Notes: generated by a model from the letters alone, not told the origin. A stretch of DNA of 64,000 nucleotides from Kazachstania africana CBS 2517 (GCF_000304475.1 NC_018945.1:496001-560000); one strand, 5' to 3'. Shown: positions 37,471-48,624, numbered from the stretch's first letter. Numbers and translations: made by a program.

Positions 37471-40400
37471 TCGTTCATCACCAAATTGGGGTATGGATAT
37501 ATTAATAGAAAGCACTTTTTGCAATTTTACTAAGAAAATGGGAACGGAAACATGAGTGAAGACAGCGGAACTGACCTAATGCAGATATAGCTCGGAAATT
37601 AAGTCATAAAGATTGAATCTAGGGCATTAACGTCAAAAGGTAGCGCTTAGAAAAATGGTGCACGATCGTGCATGAAAATGGTTTTTTTCCTTTTTTCATC
37701 TGATCCTTTTGTTTGGCATTTCAAATGCGTTATGTAAGTGCTTGCTCTTCACAACTTCACTCTCGAAGTGCTGTGGTACCATCCTTCGAATTTTTCTTTG
37801 TAGGACCCTGATAAGAAGGAAAACTTCTCAAAAAAGCACGTATTTCTCGAATAAGCTGGAATGCCTGCGCTGAAGTAATCAAATATATGGTGAAGTTGAC
37901 GCGTTTAATTTGTAAAAAGGATTTACCATAAGTATATTTGCCTCTTACGAGAACGGTTTTAAAATAATTTCAGCTGGACCCCCGTCGAACTTAAAAAGTT
38001 CTCGGCCAAAGAAGGAAAACTTTTCTGCGAAGGGATACCGTCTTGTCTGTGAATCTCCGCCGAGAAAAGCCTGGAGAAACGTGAAATATCAATATGTTCG
38101 AGTGTTAGATCTGGATCTCAATTTTTTTGAATAAGAAATTCAGTTTGGAATCCCAACTGCAGGCAACTCAAATGGGGATCCAGGCCAGGAGAAATTGTGT
38201 TCCCTCCTACGGTATGTTTTCAAGATGTCCAGCGAATACGAAGAAAGACATTTTTGGAAGACTTACCTGCGTAAAACTTTCTTTATTCCTTTTAGGATAG
38301 CTGGAATGCTATTCTCCACTATGCTTTTAGAATGGGCGCTCTGCTAACAACCAGCGTAGAGCCGACATCGGAATCGTAGTAAATTGTCGGAAGCTACTGA
38401 ATCTGTTCGCACCACCGAGTGCCTACTCTCTAAGGGAATTCGAGCAAGTTTTCATGCAAAAAGCAAACTTGGTATTTTACACGTGCTGTATATTATATAT
38501 TGTTTTTACTGTTTCTCTATAGAAGCCTTTCTACAGAAAGACAGTAATTAGTGGCACTCTACTAGAAGTACCGACTGCCTTTAGAAGTTGATTCTTACTT
38601 TATTAGCATTCTGTCTCTGCGCGTTCTCTCTATGTAAAATACTTGTATAATTCATGTCAACGTAAATAAGGTTTTTTTCTATATAACTGTGCATATAGCA
38701 TAAAGTTGCGTATCCTTCGAAGCGGCGACCTTTGCTCCAGACAAAGCACTGTCATTTGAAACCGCATATTCCTTGCAGGCCACATTCTGTATCCAAGCGA
38801 AATCAATAAAATCTCCTGCGAAAGTCCGCATTAGACAGGACACATACGTTGAGCATATGTGCGCGCCTTGAAGTTTTACTGTCTCGCCCTCAAAATAAAC
38901 GAGATTTTATGCTATGACATCAAGCGAGATACGAGGTCCATATATTCGAGCAATTGAATTAGACAAAACTTATGCATGATCAAATAGCATTTTCATACTG
39001 CTGGCAGAAAAATGACGATACTCTCCAGGGTGATAGATTATTAATAGTGAAAAAGAAAAAAAGTCCGCCGAAATAAAAGTTAGACTGCCTCAAGTTTTCA
39101 ATATGTAACAATTTTTTGTATCAGACCTGTTACATGCAACGGTTTCGTAGTGGTACATATGTTTTCATCAAGAGTCACAAATTAAACAAAAAGAATGTGA
39201 GTTTGGGGAAGTATTTGATGTCTTTTTATGTAATCTAGGGTGATTTCGACGTGTGACTTCCCTAAATTTACTTCTACTTCAGAATCACTTCTGTTATCAG
39301 CACTAATATCAGCCAATATGATTCCAGTTTATTAATTCTGTGACTGATAGAGATTACAAAGGTACCCTCTTGTTTGTCATATGTGATATATACTAAGCTC
39401 TGAGTAAGCTTCAATAAGACTCAAGAAATCTTCAAGACACTTGATTTATTTGTAATGGTTATATTATTTTTTTTTTACGTTTTGTTCGCAATAGAATAAA
39501 TCAGATTCGGAAACTGAAATTATGTTCGTAGGACACATTTTGTAAATAAAAATAACAAATGGTGTACTTCCAGGCTGAAAGAGTATCTTGTCTTGGTTAG
39601 ATACAATATTTCTTGAAGTAGGTGGACTATTTTTACATCCATAATTGATTACTAGTATGTATAGGATTATTGTCCCTCGACTGTAACAAAACATGGCATC
39701 TAAAAAAGCAAAATTTATTATTCATAGTTGACTGTGGTTGCCGTGCTTATACCACCCTCAATTGTCATTTCAAAGAAGTAAATCCCTATCTCGATCTATA
39801 ACTAATATCCTTCATCTTAAAGTGCGTCCATATCTTCTCGTCTAAAGTAGTGGCCACTATTTCTTATCTAGGTGCACGTGCACTTATTTTTACCTATTTG
39901 GTCACCATCACGTCCATTTAAGTTTCTATTTCAAGTAGTTTTAGCAGGATCTGCTGTTGGAACTGCGATCTACAAGCATAATGAGTAGTATAGGGTTATG
40001 ACGGTATCTTAGTAGAAATAAAAAGAAACGTCAGAATGCTAAATTAAAAAAGACAGGAAGAAGAGGAAAGGCCCATTTAAGCGGATTTGGAAGGCATGAA
40101 GGGATAAATAATTCAAGATTTCAGACAGAATAAAACTTTCGTCTGGTTAACGCAAACATAGAATATGGCTGAGGAAAAGTAACAGTGTTTCCACATTATT
40201 AGACGATAAAAGAAAAATGAGAAACTTTAGTATCCATAACTATGAATCGCTCATATAACTAAGCGATCCCTCCTCTTGGAGTGACCGTACTTTCTTGTCC
40301 AGATCTATGAGAATATCCTTCAGCTTGTTTGTTTACGTATATATTTCCGGGATCACGACTCTCTTAACGAAGACGCTCTCACTGTTATGGCTGTATTCTA

Positions 40401-41463
40401 TGTGTGTTGCTATAGATTTAGAAAAGCGTTTCTGTGAATGATACTTCAGGAGTTTTTGACCGGCACTTTAATGGTCTCCATGGGGGTTGCCAAATTAGGG
40501 CAATAAAATATGGTGCTATCACTCAAGCTACATGTGGATTACCTACAATGGGCTATCGGCCGGGGGCTCTCTCCATATCCCAGTCTAGCCGGCAAGTGAA
40601 AAAACAAACAAACGTAGAGGGCGTTCTATTGTGGTCGTAGATCTCATGTAGACAATCCACAAGCAATCACGTGAAACAGATGAAGTGGTGTTTTGATTTT
40701 CAATATGGATGCTATAGGTGAAAGTTCCAAGCTCATAATCCAACGGAAAAACGATTATATATGGACCCCATGCAAATCTCTCAATGAGACAGCCGAGGAT
40801 AAGTCTCCAGAGAGAAGAACCTCAAGACTGTTATATAACTTAATTGCTGGAAAGAACATGAAATAGAGTTCCACCTCTATCTCAAGATACCACCGGAGCC
40901 GCTGAGCCCAAGCTGGGCGGCTATTTTTTTTTGTTTCCGGAAGCCGCTGTGAGGCGGCACGTGATAGAACGATGGCCCTACACAATGTTACCCTCTCTTC
41001 TTTACCGGACCCATTCCGGAGTTACAGCCGCGCTGTTGCCACACTTACGCGTTGGCCCACTCTTTTTCTCTTTCTGGCCCAGAAGGCGCCGGAGGAGGAG
41101 AGGAGCAGGAGGGAGAGAGAACCTCTCTGCCGCAGACTTTACCCCCTACACCGCATGCCTTCTTTCTCAGCCGAGTGTTTGAAAAATTCCATTTGGTCTG
41201 GAACCCCGAGAAGCGTTGATTTTCAAAATTTCACTGGAAGTCTCGTCCGTTCTTTCTGGAGACTGTCCATGTGGCCTTCTCCCCCCCACCCCCCCCTCTT
41301 CCTCCTTTCCCATTATTACAAGGCATATATATATAAATATAATCCAGAAATGGAGGATTTTTATTGCTAAATCACCATCACATATATGGAGTATCTGCAA
41401 ATAAAATACTAGGGTCCCTCCCAGCAATTAAAGTTAACACTAATTTTTCCTTTGTGCAAAATT
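37471..41463. other. 4-kb gene-poor region between the adhesin and KNS1
   Basis: No frame on either strand looks like a conserved protein. Frames of 68-83 codons (40434-40640 plus; 39464-39694 minus; 40931-41182 plus) have no recognisable domain. Base composition shifts to GC-richer DNA at 40880-41180. It includes the probable long 5' regulatory region of the adhesin (37471-~39500) and the KNS1 upstream region with a perfect URS1 match and a CACGTG at 40959-40964. It may also contain decayed genes or RNA genes I cannot see. Confidence 0.5.
40914..40923 (-). promoter_or_regulatory. URS1 (Ume6) site match upstream of KNS1
   Basis: Minus strand reads TAGCCGCCCA, a perfect match to the URS1 consensus TAGCCGCCSA bound by the Ume6 repressor of meiotic and metabolic genes. 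It is 554 bp upstream of the KNS1 ATG, in the GC-rich part of the spacer. Confidence 0.4.
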
Positions 41464-41517
41464 ATGGCTGGTTCTCATGGCTCAGGATCTTTTACATTCA
41501 ACGAGAAAACGCACTAG
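41464..41517 (+). promoter_or_regulatory. Overlapping upstream ORF at the KNS1 start
   Basis: ATG 41464 opens a 17-codon frame (stop TAG 41515-41517) that overlaps the KNS1 ATG (41477) in another frame. Ribosomes starting at this first ATG would miss the KNS1 start, so it could reduce translation unless the transcript begins between the two ATGs. Confidence 0.45.
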
Positions 41518-43309
41518 ACAAATGAATACTACCACTATCACAACAAACAATCAGGACAGTATTATTTCAGATATGCTACATAGACAGCAGTCATTATTAC
41601 AGAATAATCTGCTAGTGGATGATGATACAGATTATGGTAACGACAACAATGTTGATGATGACGACGACGACGACGATGTCATCTTTATAAAAGAACAACC
41701 CGTAAATTACCAGTACAAGAAACAGAGAACAATATCTCTACCACAATTACCTCACGTTAAGTTACTCTATAATGAAACAATAAACATGATACCAAGAACT
41801 CAAAATGATGATGAATTATTACATTTAACGGGATCTTCAACAATGACTTTAGACGGTAATAAAACGGTTAATCTCAATGTCATCAACGACGAAGATACGC
41901 ATAGTACGATCACAAAACATCACTACGCAAATCCTCTTATAGCACCGTTCAAGAGGCATAAGAATATTGACACTACTGGTAATGCCCTTACCGTTGTAGA
42001 TTTTTTCAAAACCGATAAAGATGGTCATTACGTTTATCAGAAAGATGACATATTTGGTTCAAATGGTAGATTCCATGCTTTGGACCTGTTGGGACAAGGA
42101 ACTTTTGGTAAAGTACTCAAATGTTATGATGATATGCAAGATAAATTTGTAGCTGTAAAAATTATAAGGTCCGTTGATCGTTATAGAGAAGCTGCAAAAA
42201 CAGAATTACGTATATTAAATTGTATCTTGACAAATGATCCAATGGGTAATTTCCAATGTTTATTACTATCAGATTATTTCGATTATAAGAATCATATCTG
42301 CCTGGTAACAAATCTTTATGGGAAGTCAATATACGATTTCATGTGTGCAAATGGTATTGCTAGATTCCCAGGTTCTCACATTCAAGCCATTGCAAGACAG
42401 TTAATTAGATCTGTCTGTTTCTTACATGATCTCGGAATTATTCATACTGATTTAAAGCCTGAAAATATCCTATTAGTAGACGAAAATTATATCGATTTCA
42501 ATTTACCGGAGGATATCGTTAATACTTTAAGTACAAGACGTCGTAATGCAAGTGATGGTGGTAAGCGTAAAATTTTGAAAAATCCAGAAATTAAAATAAT
42601 AGATTTTGGTTCTGCAATATTTCATGACGAATATCATCCACCTATCGTATCAACTCGTCATTATAGAGCACCAGAAATCGTATTGGGCCTAAGTTGGTCT
42701 TTCCCTTGCGATATCTGGTCAATTGCATGTGTCCTTGTAGAACTAACTACTGGTGAGTCACTATATCCAATACACGAAAATTTCGAACATTTAGCAATGA
42801 TGCAAAGAATTAATGGTGAACCAATACCACCAAAAATTATCGAAACAATGCTTTATAAAGTTAAACACAAATTGGGCAATTTGCCATCAGATTTAAATAC
42901 TACTGTCGTGAAACATTTCAATAAAAAGAATTTACAATTAATTTGGCCAGAAAGAAACAGAAGAAATGAAATTATAACAAATGAAAAATCAATTCGTAGA
43001 GTAATCGAATCAAGTGAAAGGCTAGATTTATTAATTTCGAAAATTTTGAAAATTGATTATAATAATCCAAAATTTCAAATCAATTGGAATCTATCAATTG
43101 ATAAAAATTGGGCTCTATTATCAAACTCAATGATGGATAATGGCATAGATAAAGAAACTTTTAATTTTTGGTATTGGTTCGTCGATCTACTAAGAAAAAT
43201 GTTCGAATTCGATCCAACGAAAAGAATCACCGCAAAGGAAGCTTTAGAACACGAATGGTTCGACTGTGGTATATTAGATGAAGGCATCTCAAATTATGGA
43301 AATTCATAA
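41477..43309 (+). CDS. KNS1: LAMMER-family dual-specificity protein kinase Kns1
   Basis: 610 residues (S. cerevisiae 737). In S. cerevisiae Kns1 acts downstream of TORC1 on RNA polymerase III (phosphorylating Rpc53). The N-terminal ~190 residues are low complexity (TRKRTRQMN, poly-Asp block at ~55-66). The kinase domain begins FHALDLLGQGTFGKVLKC (~200) with VAVKIIR, catalytic HTDLKPENILL, IIDFGSA, and the LAMMER signature EHLAMMQRINGEPIP. The family-specific insert and C-lobe (FEFDPTKRITAKEALEHEWF) are intact. The start ATG 41477 gives the expected MAQDLLHSTRKR N-terminus. Its neighbour SPA2 is convergent, as for YLL019C and YLL021W. Confidence 0.94.
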   Translation: MAQDLLHSTRKRTRQMNTTTITTNNQDSIISDMLHRQQSLLQNNLLVDDDTDYGNDNNVDDDDDDDDVIFIKEQPVNYQYKKQRTISLPQLPHVKLLYNETINMIPRTQNDDELLHLTGSSTMTLDGNKTVNLNVINDEDTHSTITKHHYANPLIAPFKRHKNIDTTGNALTVVDFFKTDKDGHYVYQKDDIFGSNGRFHALDLLGQGTFGKVLKCYDDMQDKFVAVKIIRSVDRYREAAKTELRILNCILTNDPMGNFQCLLLSDYFDYKNHICLVTNLYGKSIYDFMCANGIARFPGSHIQAIARQLIRSVCFLHDLGIIHTDLKPENILLVDENYIDFNLPEDIVNTLSTRRRNASDGGKRKILKNPEIKIIDFGSAIFHDEYHPPIVSTRHYRAPEIVLGLSWSFPCDIWSIACVLVELTTGESLYPIHENFEHLAMMQRINGEPIPPKIIETMLYKVKHKLGNLPSDLNTTVVKHFNKKNLQLIWPERNRRNEIITNEKSIRRVIESSERLDLLISKILKIDYNNPKFQINWNLSIDKNWALLSNSMMDNGIDKETFNFWYWFVDLLRKMFEFDPTKRITAKEALEHEWFDCGILDEGISNYGNS

Positions 43310-43595
43310 AAATGTGTTCTCCTTCTTCCCACTCAACCCCGCTCTTTAATCATATTCTTAATCTACGAATTTTACATATTCGAAGCGTAACATCAAAAAG
43401 ATATAAAAAAAAGAAAAAGTGTTTTTGATCATATTCATTTATTGTTATTCTTACAAATTCATCATTACCCCCCTCTCTCTCAATTGAGCAGAAAAAAATA
43501 TATTTAAAATACATTTATTATTACTAATTGAAGCCTTCCTTTTTTTTCTATAATACAAGTCCTTATATATTTAAAAATTTATTACAAAGTTCTAC

Positions 43596-46500
43596 TCAAT
43601 GAATTCTAGAATTTAAGAATTCAATTTCTTCCTTTAAACTAGCTTCTTCTACCGTCTTCACTAGTTCTTTCGTACATTTAGCCACATCAAATGCAATTCC
43701 AGCTAATCTTTGTTTGAAATTCTTATCAGCATAATCAATGTCTCCATTCTCTTCAACTAATACACCTTCATTGTTCAACTGACACAAAATTGCAATTCTT
43801 CTTGAACAATCTTTCAAACTTTGAACAACCCAACTACCATGCTCCTTTAAGTTTGCATTACGACTTTGATTCATAGAATTACTCGTAGCATCAACCATCT
43901 GTCTAATAACCAAATTAATGGCGTTTGACTTATTTCTCAAATTACCTTTAGTAGATTGCGGTTGTTTGATCGAAGTTAATAATGATTGAATTGTGGAAAT
44001 AACTTGAACGGTTTGATGTTCCAAGTACAGTAATAATTCAGATAATGTATTATCAGGATTTTCAATATCAAATGCATCGACGTCAAAATCTTCTTCCTCC
44101 TCGTCATCGTCTTCGTCATCATCTTCCTCTCCGTCTTCTTCTTCTGCTTCTTCTTCTTCTGTTTCTTCTTCTTCTCCTTCTTTCGATGAAGTAGATTCCT
44201 TGTCATGTTCTAATGGGATAAACTGGTAACTCATGTCTTCTTCGTTGTCTTCAAACGCTGGCTTGGCCGGTGGTAAAGTAATTTCTTCTTCCTTTATCAA
44301 AGATTCAACCTCTTCCTCTTGTTTGATCAGAGGTTTGATTTCTTCCTCCTCTTCTTGCCTGATTAGAGATTTTGTTTCCTCTTGTTCAACCACAGTATGC
44401 ACCTTATTATTCCCTGTAAAAAGTGGCTCGACTTCTTCCTCTTGTTTGATAACAACAGGTGGTTCTTCTTCAAGTGGAGGCTTAGTTTCTTCCTCTTGAA
44501 TTGGTGATTTAACGTTGGCCTCCATCATCGTTGTAGGTTCACTTACATTTTCATTGTAAATTTCCTTTTGTTCTAATGGAGTATCTATTTCCTTAGATCC
44601 CTTTTCTACTTCGCTGGTAATCTCAATCTCATCTTCATCTTTTGTTATAGTAATCACTGGTTTTTCCAGGTTGTTAACGGGAAACTGAGTAATTGATTGG
44701 GCACGTAACGGAGATCTTGGTTTTATTACAGGCTTTGCTGGTTGTTTCATATCATCATCATTTTCTGTTTCATCTGTAGAGCTTTCAATTTCACCTTCCG
44801 GGACGAAATTCACCGGTGTACCATCGCTTATCGTTAAACCAAGACCTCTTACATTAGTATCAATATCTTCTTCGGAACCTGCTAGATTTATTTTTCTAAG
44901 AGAGCTACCTTGGAATGTGTTCACTCTGATTGGATTTTTATTTAATTTCTTTAGTTCTTTGAACGTTTCATCATGATTAACTGGAGAATTTTCCTTCTCA
45001 TCCACAAAGTCACCGCCCTTTAAATATACAGATGATAAACCTGATTTTATTTCCATATTTGTAACTACATCCTTATCAGTCTTGATATCATTTTCAGGTC
45101 CGATTGTGTTGTTTAAGGCAGCCTTTGGCACCTTTGTCTCAATTAAAGAATTTTTAATCGTCTCCTCAATATCGGTTGCAATAGAAGACTTCTTAGATTC
45201 TTCAATTGATGGGAGATTAACCTCATCATAATGACGACCTAATAAAATATCGATCTTTGAATTCAATGACTTGTGCTTAATTTTATCATCAATGGTATTC
45301 ACCTTTAGATTATCTTCTTGCTTTACCGACTCTGAATAATGCTGAACCGGCTCAGCAGATTTTTCTTCAATTTTTTCTGGCTCAGATTGATAGTTAGCTT
45401 CGACATTTTCAAAAGGTTCTGATTGATCTACGTTAGTATGCTTATCTTCTACTTCTTCCTGCTTTACATAGATGTTATTCTCCTTAATATGCTCTGGAGA
45501 TACGGTATTGTCATCGCTTTTCTTAAATCGTAGAGGTGCACTACCATTGTTGACGTTATCCAACTCATCTATGTTTGGATTTTCTTTGGTTCTTAGTTTA
45601 GTATCTGGAATAGGAGTCATTGGGATTATCAATTTAGGTATGGCGGTGCTTGTTTTCTTCGTCACTGGCTCTACTAAAGTATTTTTCTTTTGAGTTAATT
45701 TAAGTGGTTTTACAGAATCATTGTTTCGAATTGAGATTGTTGGTTTTTTCACAAGTTTCTTGATGTTTTGTAAATTGTAAACTGAGAAGATAATCTCGTT
45801 AATCATAGATATTATAACAATCTTCGGCATTGTTCTGAAGTATAGAGAATAATATCTTATTGTGGTAATTGTCTGTGAGATAGTTGATTTTAAAAGAACA
45901 ACTTGATTACTCAAGTCAGATGAATTCAAATTTACTTTCATATTAATCAATTCTATTAGATTATTTATAAATTGGAATAAAGTACTTCCAATTTCATTAG
46001 ATTCAACAACGTCAATGTTAATTACTTTAATAAAATTAAAGACATTCTTCATCAATGCTGAAAACTCGCTATTGAAATCGTCATTATCGGCGTAAATATC
46101 ATTAGGTAGATCATCAGAAAAGATTAGTTCATTAGTAGATAATTTTAACTTTAATTGATAATTCTTTTGCTTCAAATGCTCGTTTTCAATTGAAAGATCA
46201 CTAATTTGATTATTTAAGGAAATCAATTCATTTTGATAACGCGCCGACTTAGATGTTAATTTGATATCATCAACAGGACTGATATCAACTGCTTGTTTCT
46301 GTGAACTATTCTGCTTTAAAGGTGTGCTACTATAATGTATGACTGATTGTAGATCTTTTTTCAAAACATCTTGATCTAAAATTGGAGGATTCCTTGATTC
46401 GTTTTTATTATTGTCGTACATATCAATTTGTGAGTCTGATGTATCAATTGATGAGTGTTGATTAGGAACAGGCGATGCTGACGATTCATCATTTTGTGAG

Positions 46501-47210
46501 GTTTCATGCATGGACTCTTGTTCTTCTTTGAATAATGGAGTAGGTTCGTATTCATGAACGAAAGTCTCTTGTTTTGAAAGCGGCCCTATTTCATCTGTCA
46601 CTGGGTGCGATTCTTCTTCAGGTTCTACGTTCAAATCAGGCTCTTCATGCGAATCCTCGTCAATAGGTTGAGTAGACTCGATTTGAAGCGGTCGATTGTC
46701 CTTGAAGTTTTCTTCTTCTTCCTCTGAAGACCAATCAATGGATGCCTTTTGAGGTACGACCTGTGAAGTTTGTATGGTCAAACTAGTTGCATTCTGATCA
46801 CCAGGAGTCTCCTTAGCGGGCTCTACAATTTCTTCTTGAGGTGTGTTATCGTAGCCTCTTCTTGAAATTTCGTAGAGAATGTCCCCAATAAGGTCATTAA
46901 ATCTAATTTGAGATAAATTTGCCAATTTTTGTCTTGCCTGATTACGTTTTAAATGAAATATTTCCTTTGGAAGAAGATGACTAGGTTTATTTAGATCTTC
47001 ATTTATCCTTCTATTCAGCTCATCTGAGACATCTGTAGTCAACTCAAAGAATTGTAATTCAGAAAGTTTCAATAATTTAGATCTTGCCTTCTGCGACCTT
47101 GTTGACTGTCGTTCTGTAGAATTAATGCCCGTTACGTCGGCAAACGTTTTCAAAGAGAAGTAATATTCACGTATCTTGGTCCTGTGGGTATCAGTGAATT
47201 CAGGAGGCAT
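43596..47210 (-). CDS. SPA2: Polarisome scaffold Spa2
   Basis: Scaffold of the polarisome at sites of polarised growth; it binds Bni1, Pea2, Bud6 and MAPK-pathway kinases. 1204 residues. Two N-terminal Spa2-homology (GIT-type) repeats: ~8-70 (KIREYYFSLKTF ... LSELQFFELTTDVSDELNRRI) and ~80-120 (RNQARQKLANLSQIRFNDLIGDILYEISRR). A coiled coil lies at ~325-365 (YQNELISLNNQISDLSIENE). The middle is acidic and disordered with many Glu-rich, proline-free stretches (EEEEVESLIK). A conserved helical C-terminal domain starts at ~1050 (LLLYLEHQTVQVISTIQSLLTSI). An MCB box (47297) is 87 bp upstream. Divergent to HIF1, as in YLL021W-YLL022C. Confidence 0.94.
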   Translation of the reverse strand: MPPEFTDTHRTKIREYYFSLKTFADVTGINSTERQSTRSQKARSKLLKLSELQFFELTTDVSDELNRRINEDLNKPSHLLPKEIFHLKRNQARQKLANLSQIRFNDLIGDILYEISRRGYDNTPQEEIVEPAKETPGDQNATSLTIQTSQVVPQKASIDWSSEEEEENFKDNRPLQIESTQPIDEDSHEEPDLNVEPEEESHPVTDEIGPLSKQETFVHEYEPTPLFKEEQESMHETSQNDESSASPVPNQHSSIDTSDSQIDMYDNNKNESRNPPILDQDVLKKDLQSVIHYSSTPLKQNSSQKQAVDISPVDDIKLTSKSARYQNELISLNNQISDLSIENEHLKQKNYQLKLKLSTNELIFSDDLPNDIYADNDDFNSEFSALMKNVFNFIKVINIDVVESNEIGSTLFQFINNLIELINMKVNLNSSDLSNQVVLLKSTISQTITTIRYYSLYFRTMPKIVIISMINEIIFSVYNLQNIKKLVKKPTISIRNNDSVKPLKLTQKKNTLVEPVTKKTSTAIPKLIIPMTPIPDTKLRTKENPNIDELDNVNNGSAPLRFKKSDDNTVSPEHIKENNIYVKQEEVEDKHTNVDQSEPFENVEANYQSEPEKIEEKSAEPVQHYSESVKQEDNLKVNTIDDKIKHKSLNSKIDILLGRHYDEVNLPSIEESKKSSIATDIEETIKNSLIETKVPKAALNNTIGPENDIKTDKDVVTNMEIKSGLSSVYLKGGDFVDEKENSPVNHDETFKELKKLNKNPIRVNTFQGSSLRKINLAGSEEDIDTNVRGLGLTISDGTPVNFVPEGEIESSTDETENDDDMKQPAKPVIKPRSPLRAQSITQFPVNNLEKPVITITKDEDEIEITSEVEKGSKEIDTPLEQKEIYNENVSEPTTMMEANVKSPIQEEETKPPLEEEPPVVIKQEEEVEPLFTGNNKVHTVVEQEETKSLIRQEEEEEIKPLIKQEEEVESLIKEEEITLPPAKPAFEDNEEDMSYQFIPLEHDKESTSSKEGEEEETEEEEAEEEDGEEDDDEDDDEEEEDFDVDAFDIENPDNTLSELLLYLEHQTVQVISTIQSLLTSIKQPQSTKGNLRNKSNAINLVIRQMVDATSNSMNQSRNANLKEHGSWVVQSLKDCSRRIAILCQLNNEGVLVEENGDIDYADKNFKQRLAGIAFDVAKCTKELVKTVEEASLKEEIEFLNSRIH

Positions 47211-47709
47211 TATCTATGGGTACCGCTGCGTTTGAAGTTATGTCGTTTCTCGAGAAGAGCTGTTTTCGTTTTTGTTTGAAAATTTTTTTGTTATTAACGC
47301 GTAATTTAAACATCTTAACATACAATAAATACACACAGAGTAATAAGCTGAGATCCTGGATTCATCAGTAGAACGATTGGGCTGATTGTGACTTTTATAA
47401 TGGTATTAGAAGCATTTTCACGTTGAAATGATGGTGCCTGCCATTTTCTCCGTCCTCTCTAGCTAGAATTTGAGTAATCTTGTGAAGAAAAATTACAAAT
47501 TCTGTAGTAGATGCTTAATTCAGTCTGTGTGTCTTTTACAGAAGGAAATGTATCTGTAGCTTGGTATCGTGTATAAAGAGAGGGTGCTGGTGCAATATAT
47601 GACCCCATGCTGTTTGAATAGTCTAAGATGTTACGCGTATTTAATTCGAAAGGCGAATTTAACATTCATTTCATCACTTTGATGGACCGTAAAATTGGAG
47701 TCTGTAAGG
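47211..47709. promoter_or_regulatory. Divergent SPA2/HIF1 promoter with two MCB boxes
   Basis: 500 bp between the two ATGs. Perfect ACGCGT at 47297-47302 (87 bp from SPA2) and 47633-47638 (72 bp from HIF1). HIF1 acts in histone metabolism, so G1/S control through MBF is plausible for at least that gene. Confidence 0.5.
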
Positions 47710-48624
47710 ATGAATACTGCTCAATTAGACGTGGTAAAGAAGGCTGAGGCCACCGAAGATCATGGAGAGGCTGCTACTTTGTATATTGGTCTGCTGAATG
47801 ATTTAGATAGTACGTCAACAGAATATTTTGATACTCTATTCAAGTTGGCTCGTGAATTGTACCAACATGGTGTAAAAACAAGTGATATACTGCCAATGGA
47901 TGATGAAGACTTCTCTTCTGGGGAAGAAGAAGGAGAAGAGGAGGAGGAAGAAGAAGAACAAGAAGAAGAAGAAGAAGAAGAAGAAGAAGAAGAAGAGGAG
48001 GAGGAGGAGAAGGAAGAGACAAATATCAATACAAGATTATACCAATTCAACAACGAAGAAGAAGACTTGGAAGAAGAAAAAGATACAATATCTAATTGTT
48101 TAACGCAAGGCAATTTGTTTGAAAACTCAATTGATTTACTAAATGAGTGTCTGTCAAATGCCAACGACGACAAACAAAAGTTGTGTCAAATATACGCTTT
48201 AATTGGAGATAATTACCTGGAACTGGAAGACTTCAAGAACTGTGTCAACAGCTATGAAAAAGCGATTTCGTGCTTGAATCCAAAAGACGATTTGAAGAAG
48301 ATCGTTGACTTACATTTGAGAGTTATTGATTCGTTGAAATGGGACTCTTCAAATGCAAAACTCTTGAAGAAAAGGATCAAGAAGACCCTCTCACTAATCA
48401 GTGACAAGCCTGCATACAAAGATACAGTACAACAGTTGAATGAAGAGCTAGACTCTCTTGACATGGAGAAAGTCGACATTAGAAAACAATTCCCAGATTT
48501 TGATAAAATCGTCAAGAGAGCCTTCAGCAACACGCTTGAATTCGACGAAAATGAAGACCTTCAAGAAGGGCAGTCCATCAACGACCTTTCATCGATGGTC
48601 AAGAAGAAGAAATCAAAGAAGTAG
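47710..48624 (+). CDS. HIF1: Histone chaperone Hif1 (SHNi-TPR family, NASP homologue)
   Basis: Nuclear partner of the Hat1-Hat2 histone acetyltransferase that binds H3-H4. 304 residues from ATG 47710; the frame opens with TTG 47695, which is not a likely start. Layout of the SHNi-TPR family: first TPR helices (~10-60), then a long acidic insertion (Glu run, ~80-130, encoded by GAA/GAG repeats), then TPR-like helices (DKQKLCQIYALIGDNYLELEDFKNCVNSYEKAI, ~155-190) and a basic C-terminus (KKKKSKK, nuclear localisation). Shorter than S. cerevisiae Hif1 (385). Divergent to SPA2 and followed by POM33 as in YLL022C-YLL023C. Confidence 0.9.
   Translation: MNTAQLDVVKKAEATEDHGEAATLYIGLLNDLDSTSTEYFDTLFKLARELYQHGVKTSDILPMDDEDFSSGEEEGEEEEEEEEQEEEEEEEEEEEEEEEEKEETNINTRLYQFNNEEEDLEEEKDTISNCLTQGNLFENSIDLLNECLSNANDDKQKLCQIYALIGDNYLELEDFKNCVNSYEKAISCLNPKDDLKKIVDLHLRVIDSLKWDSSNAKLLKKRIKKTLSLISDKPAYKDTVQQLNEELDSLDMEKVDIRKQFPDFDKIVKRAFSNTLEFDENEDLQEGQSINDLSSMVKKKKSKK
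47924..48018 (+). repeat. GAA/GAG repeat coding a poly-Glu tract in HIF1
   Basis: Nearly uninterrupted GAA, GAG and AAG codons. The length of such acidic tracts usually varies between strains by slippage, while keeping the charge. Confidence 0.9.

Noticed and set aside
40666..40673. ATCACGTG (CDEI match) in the gene-poor region
   Set aside because: No AT-rich CDEII or CCGAA core follows within 200 bp; more likely a Cbf1/Pho4-type promoter site or chance.
47882..48103. Lys/Arg-rich frame over the HIF1 acidic tract
   Set aside because: Alternate-frame reading of GAA/GAG repeats.
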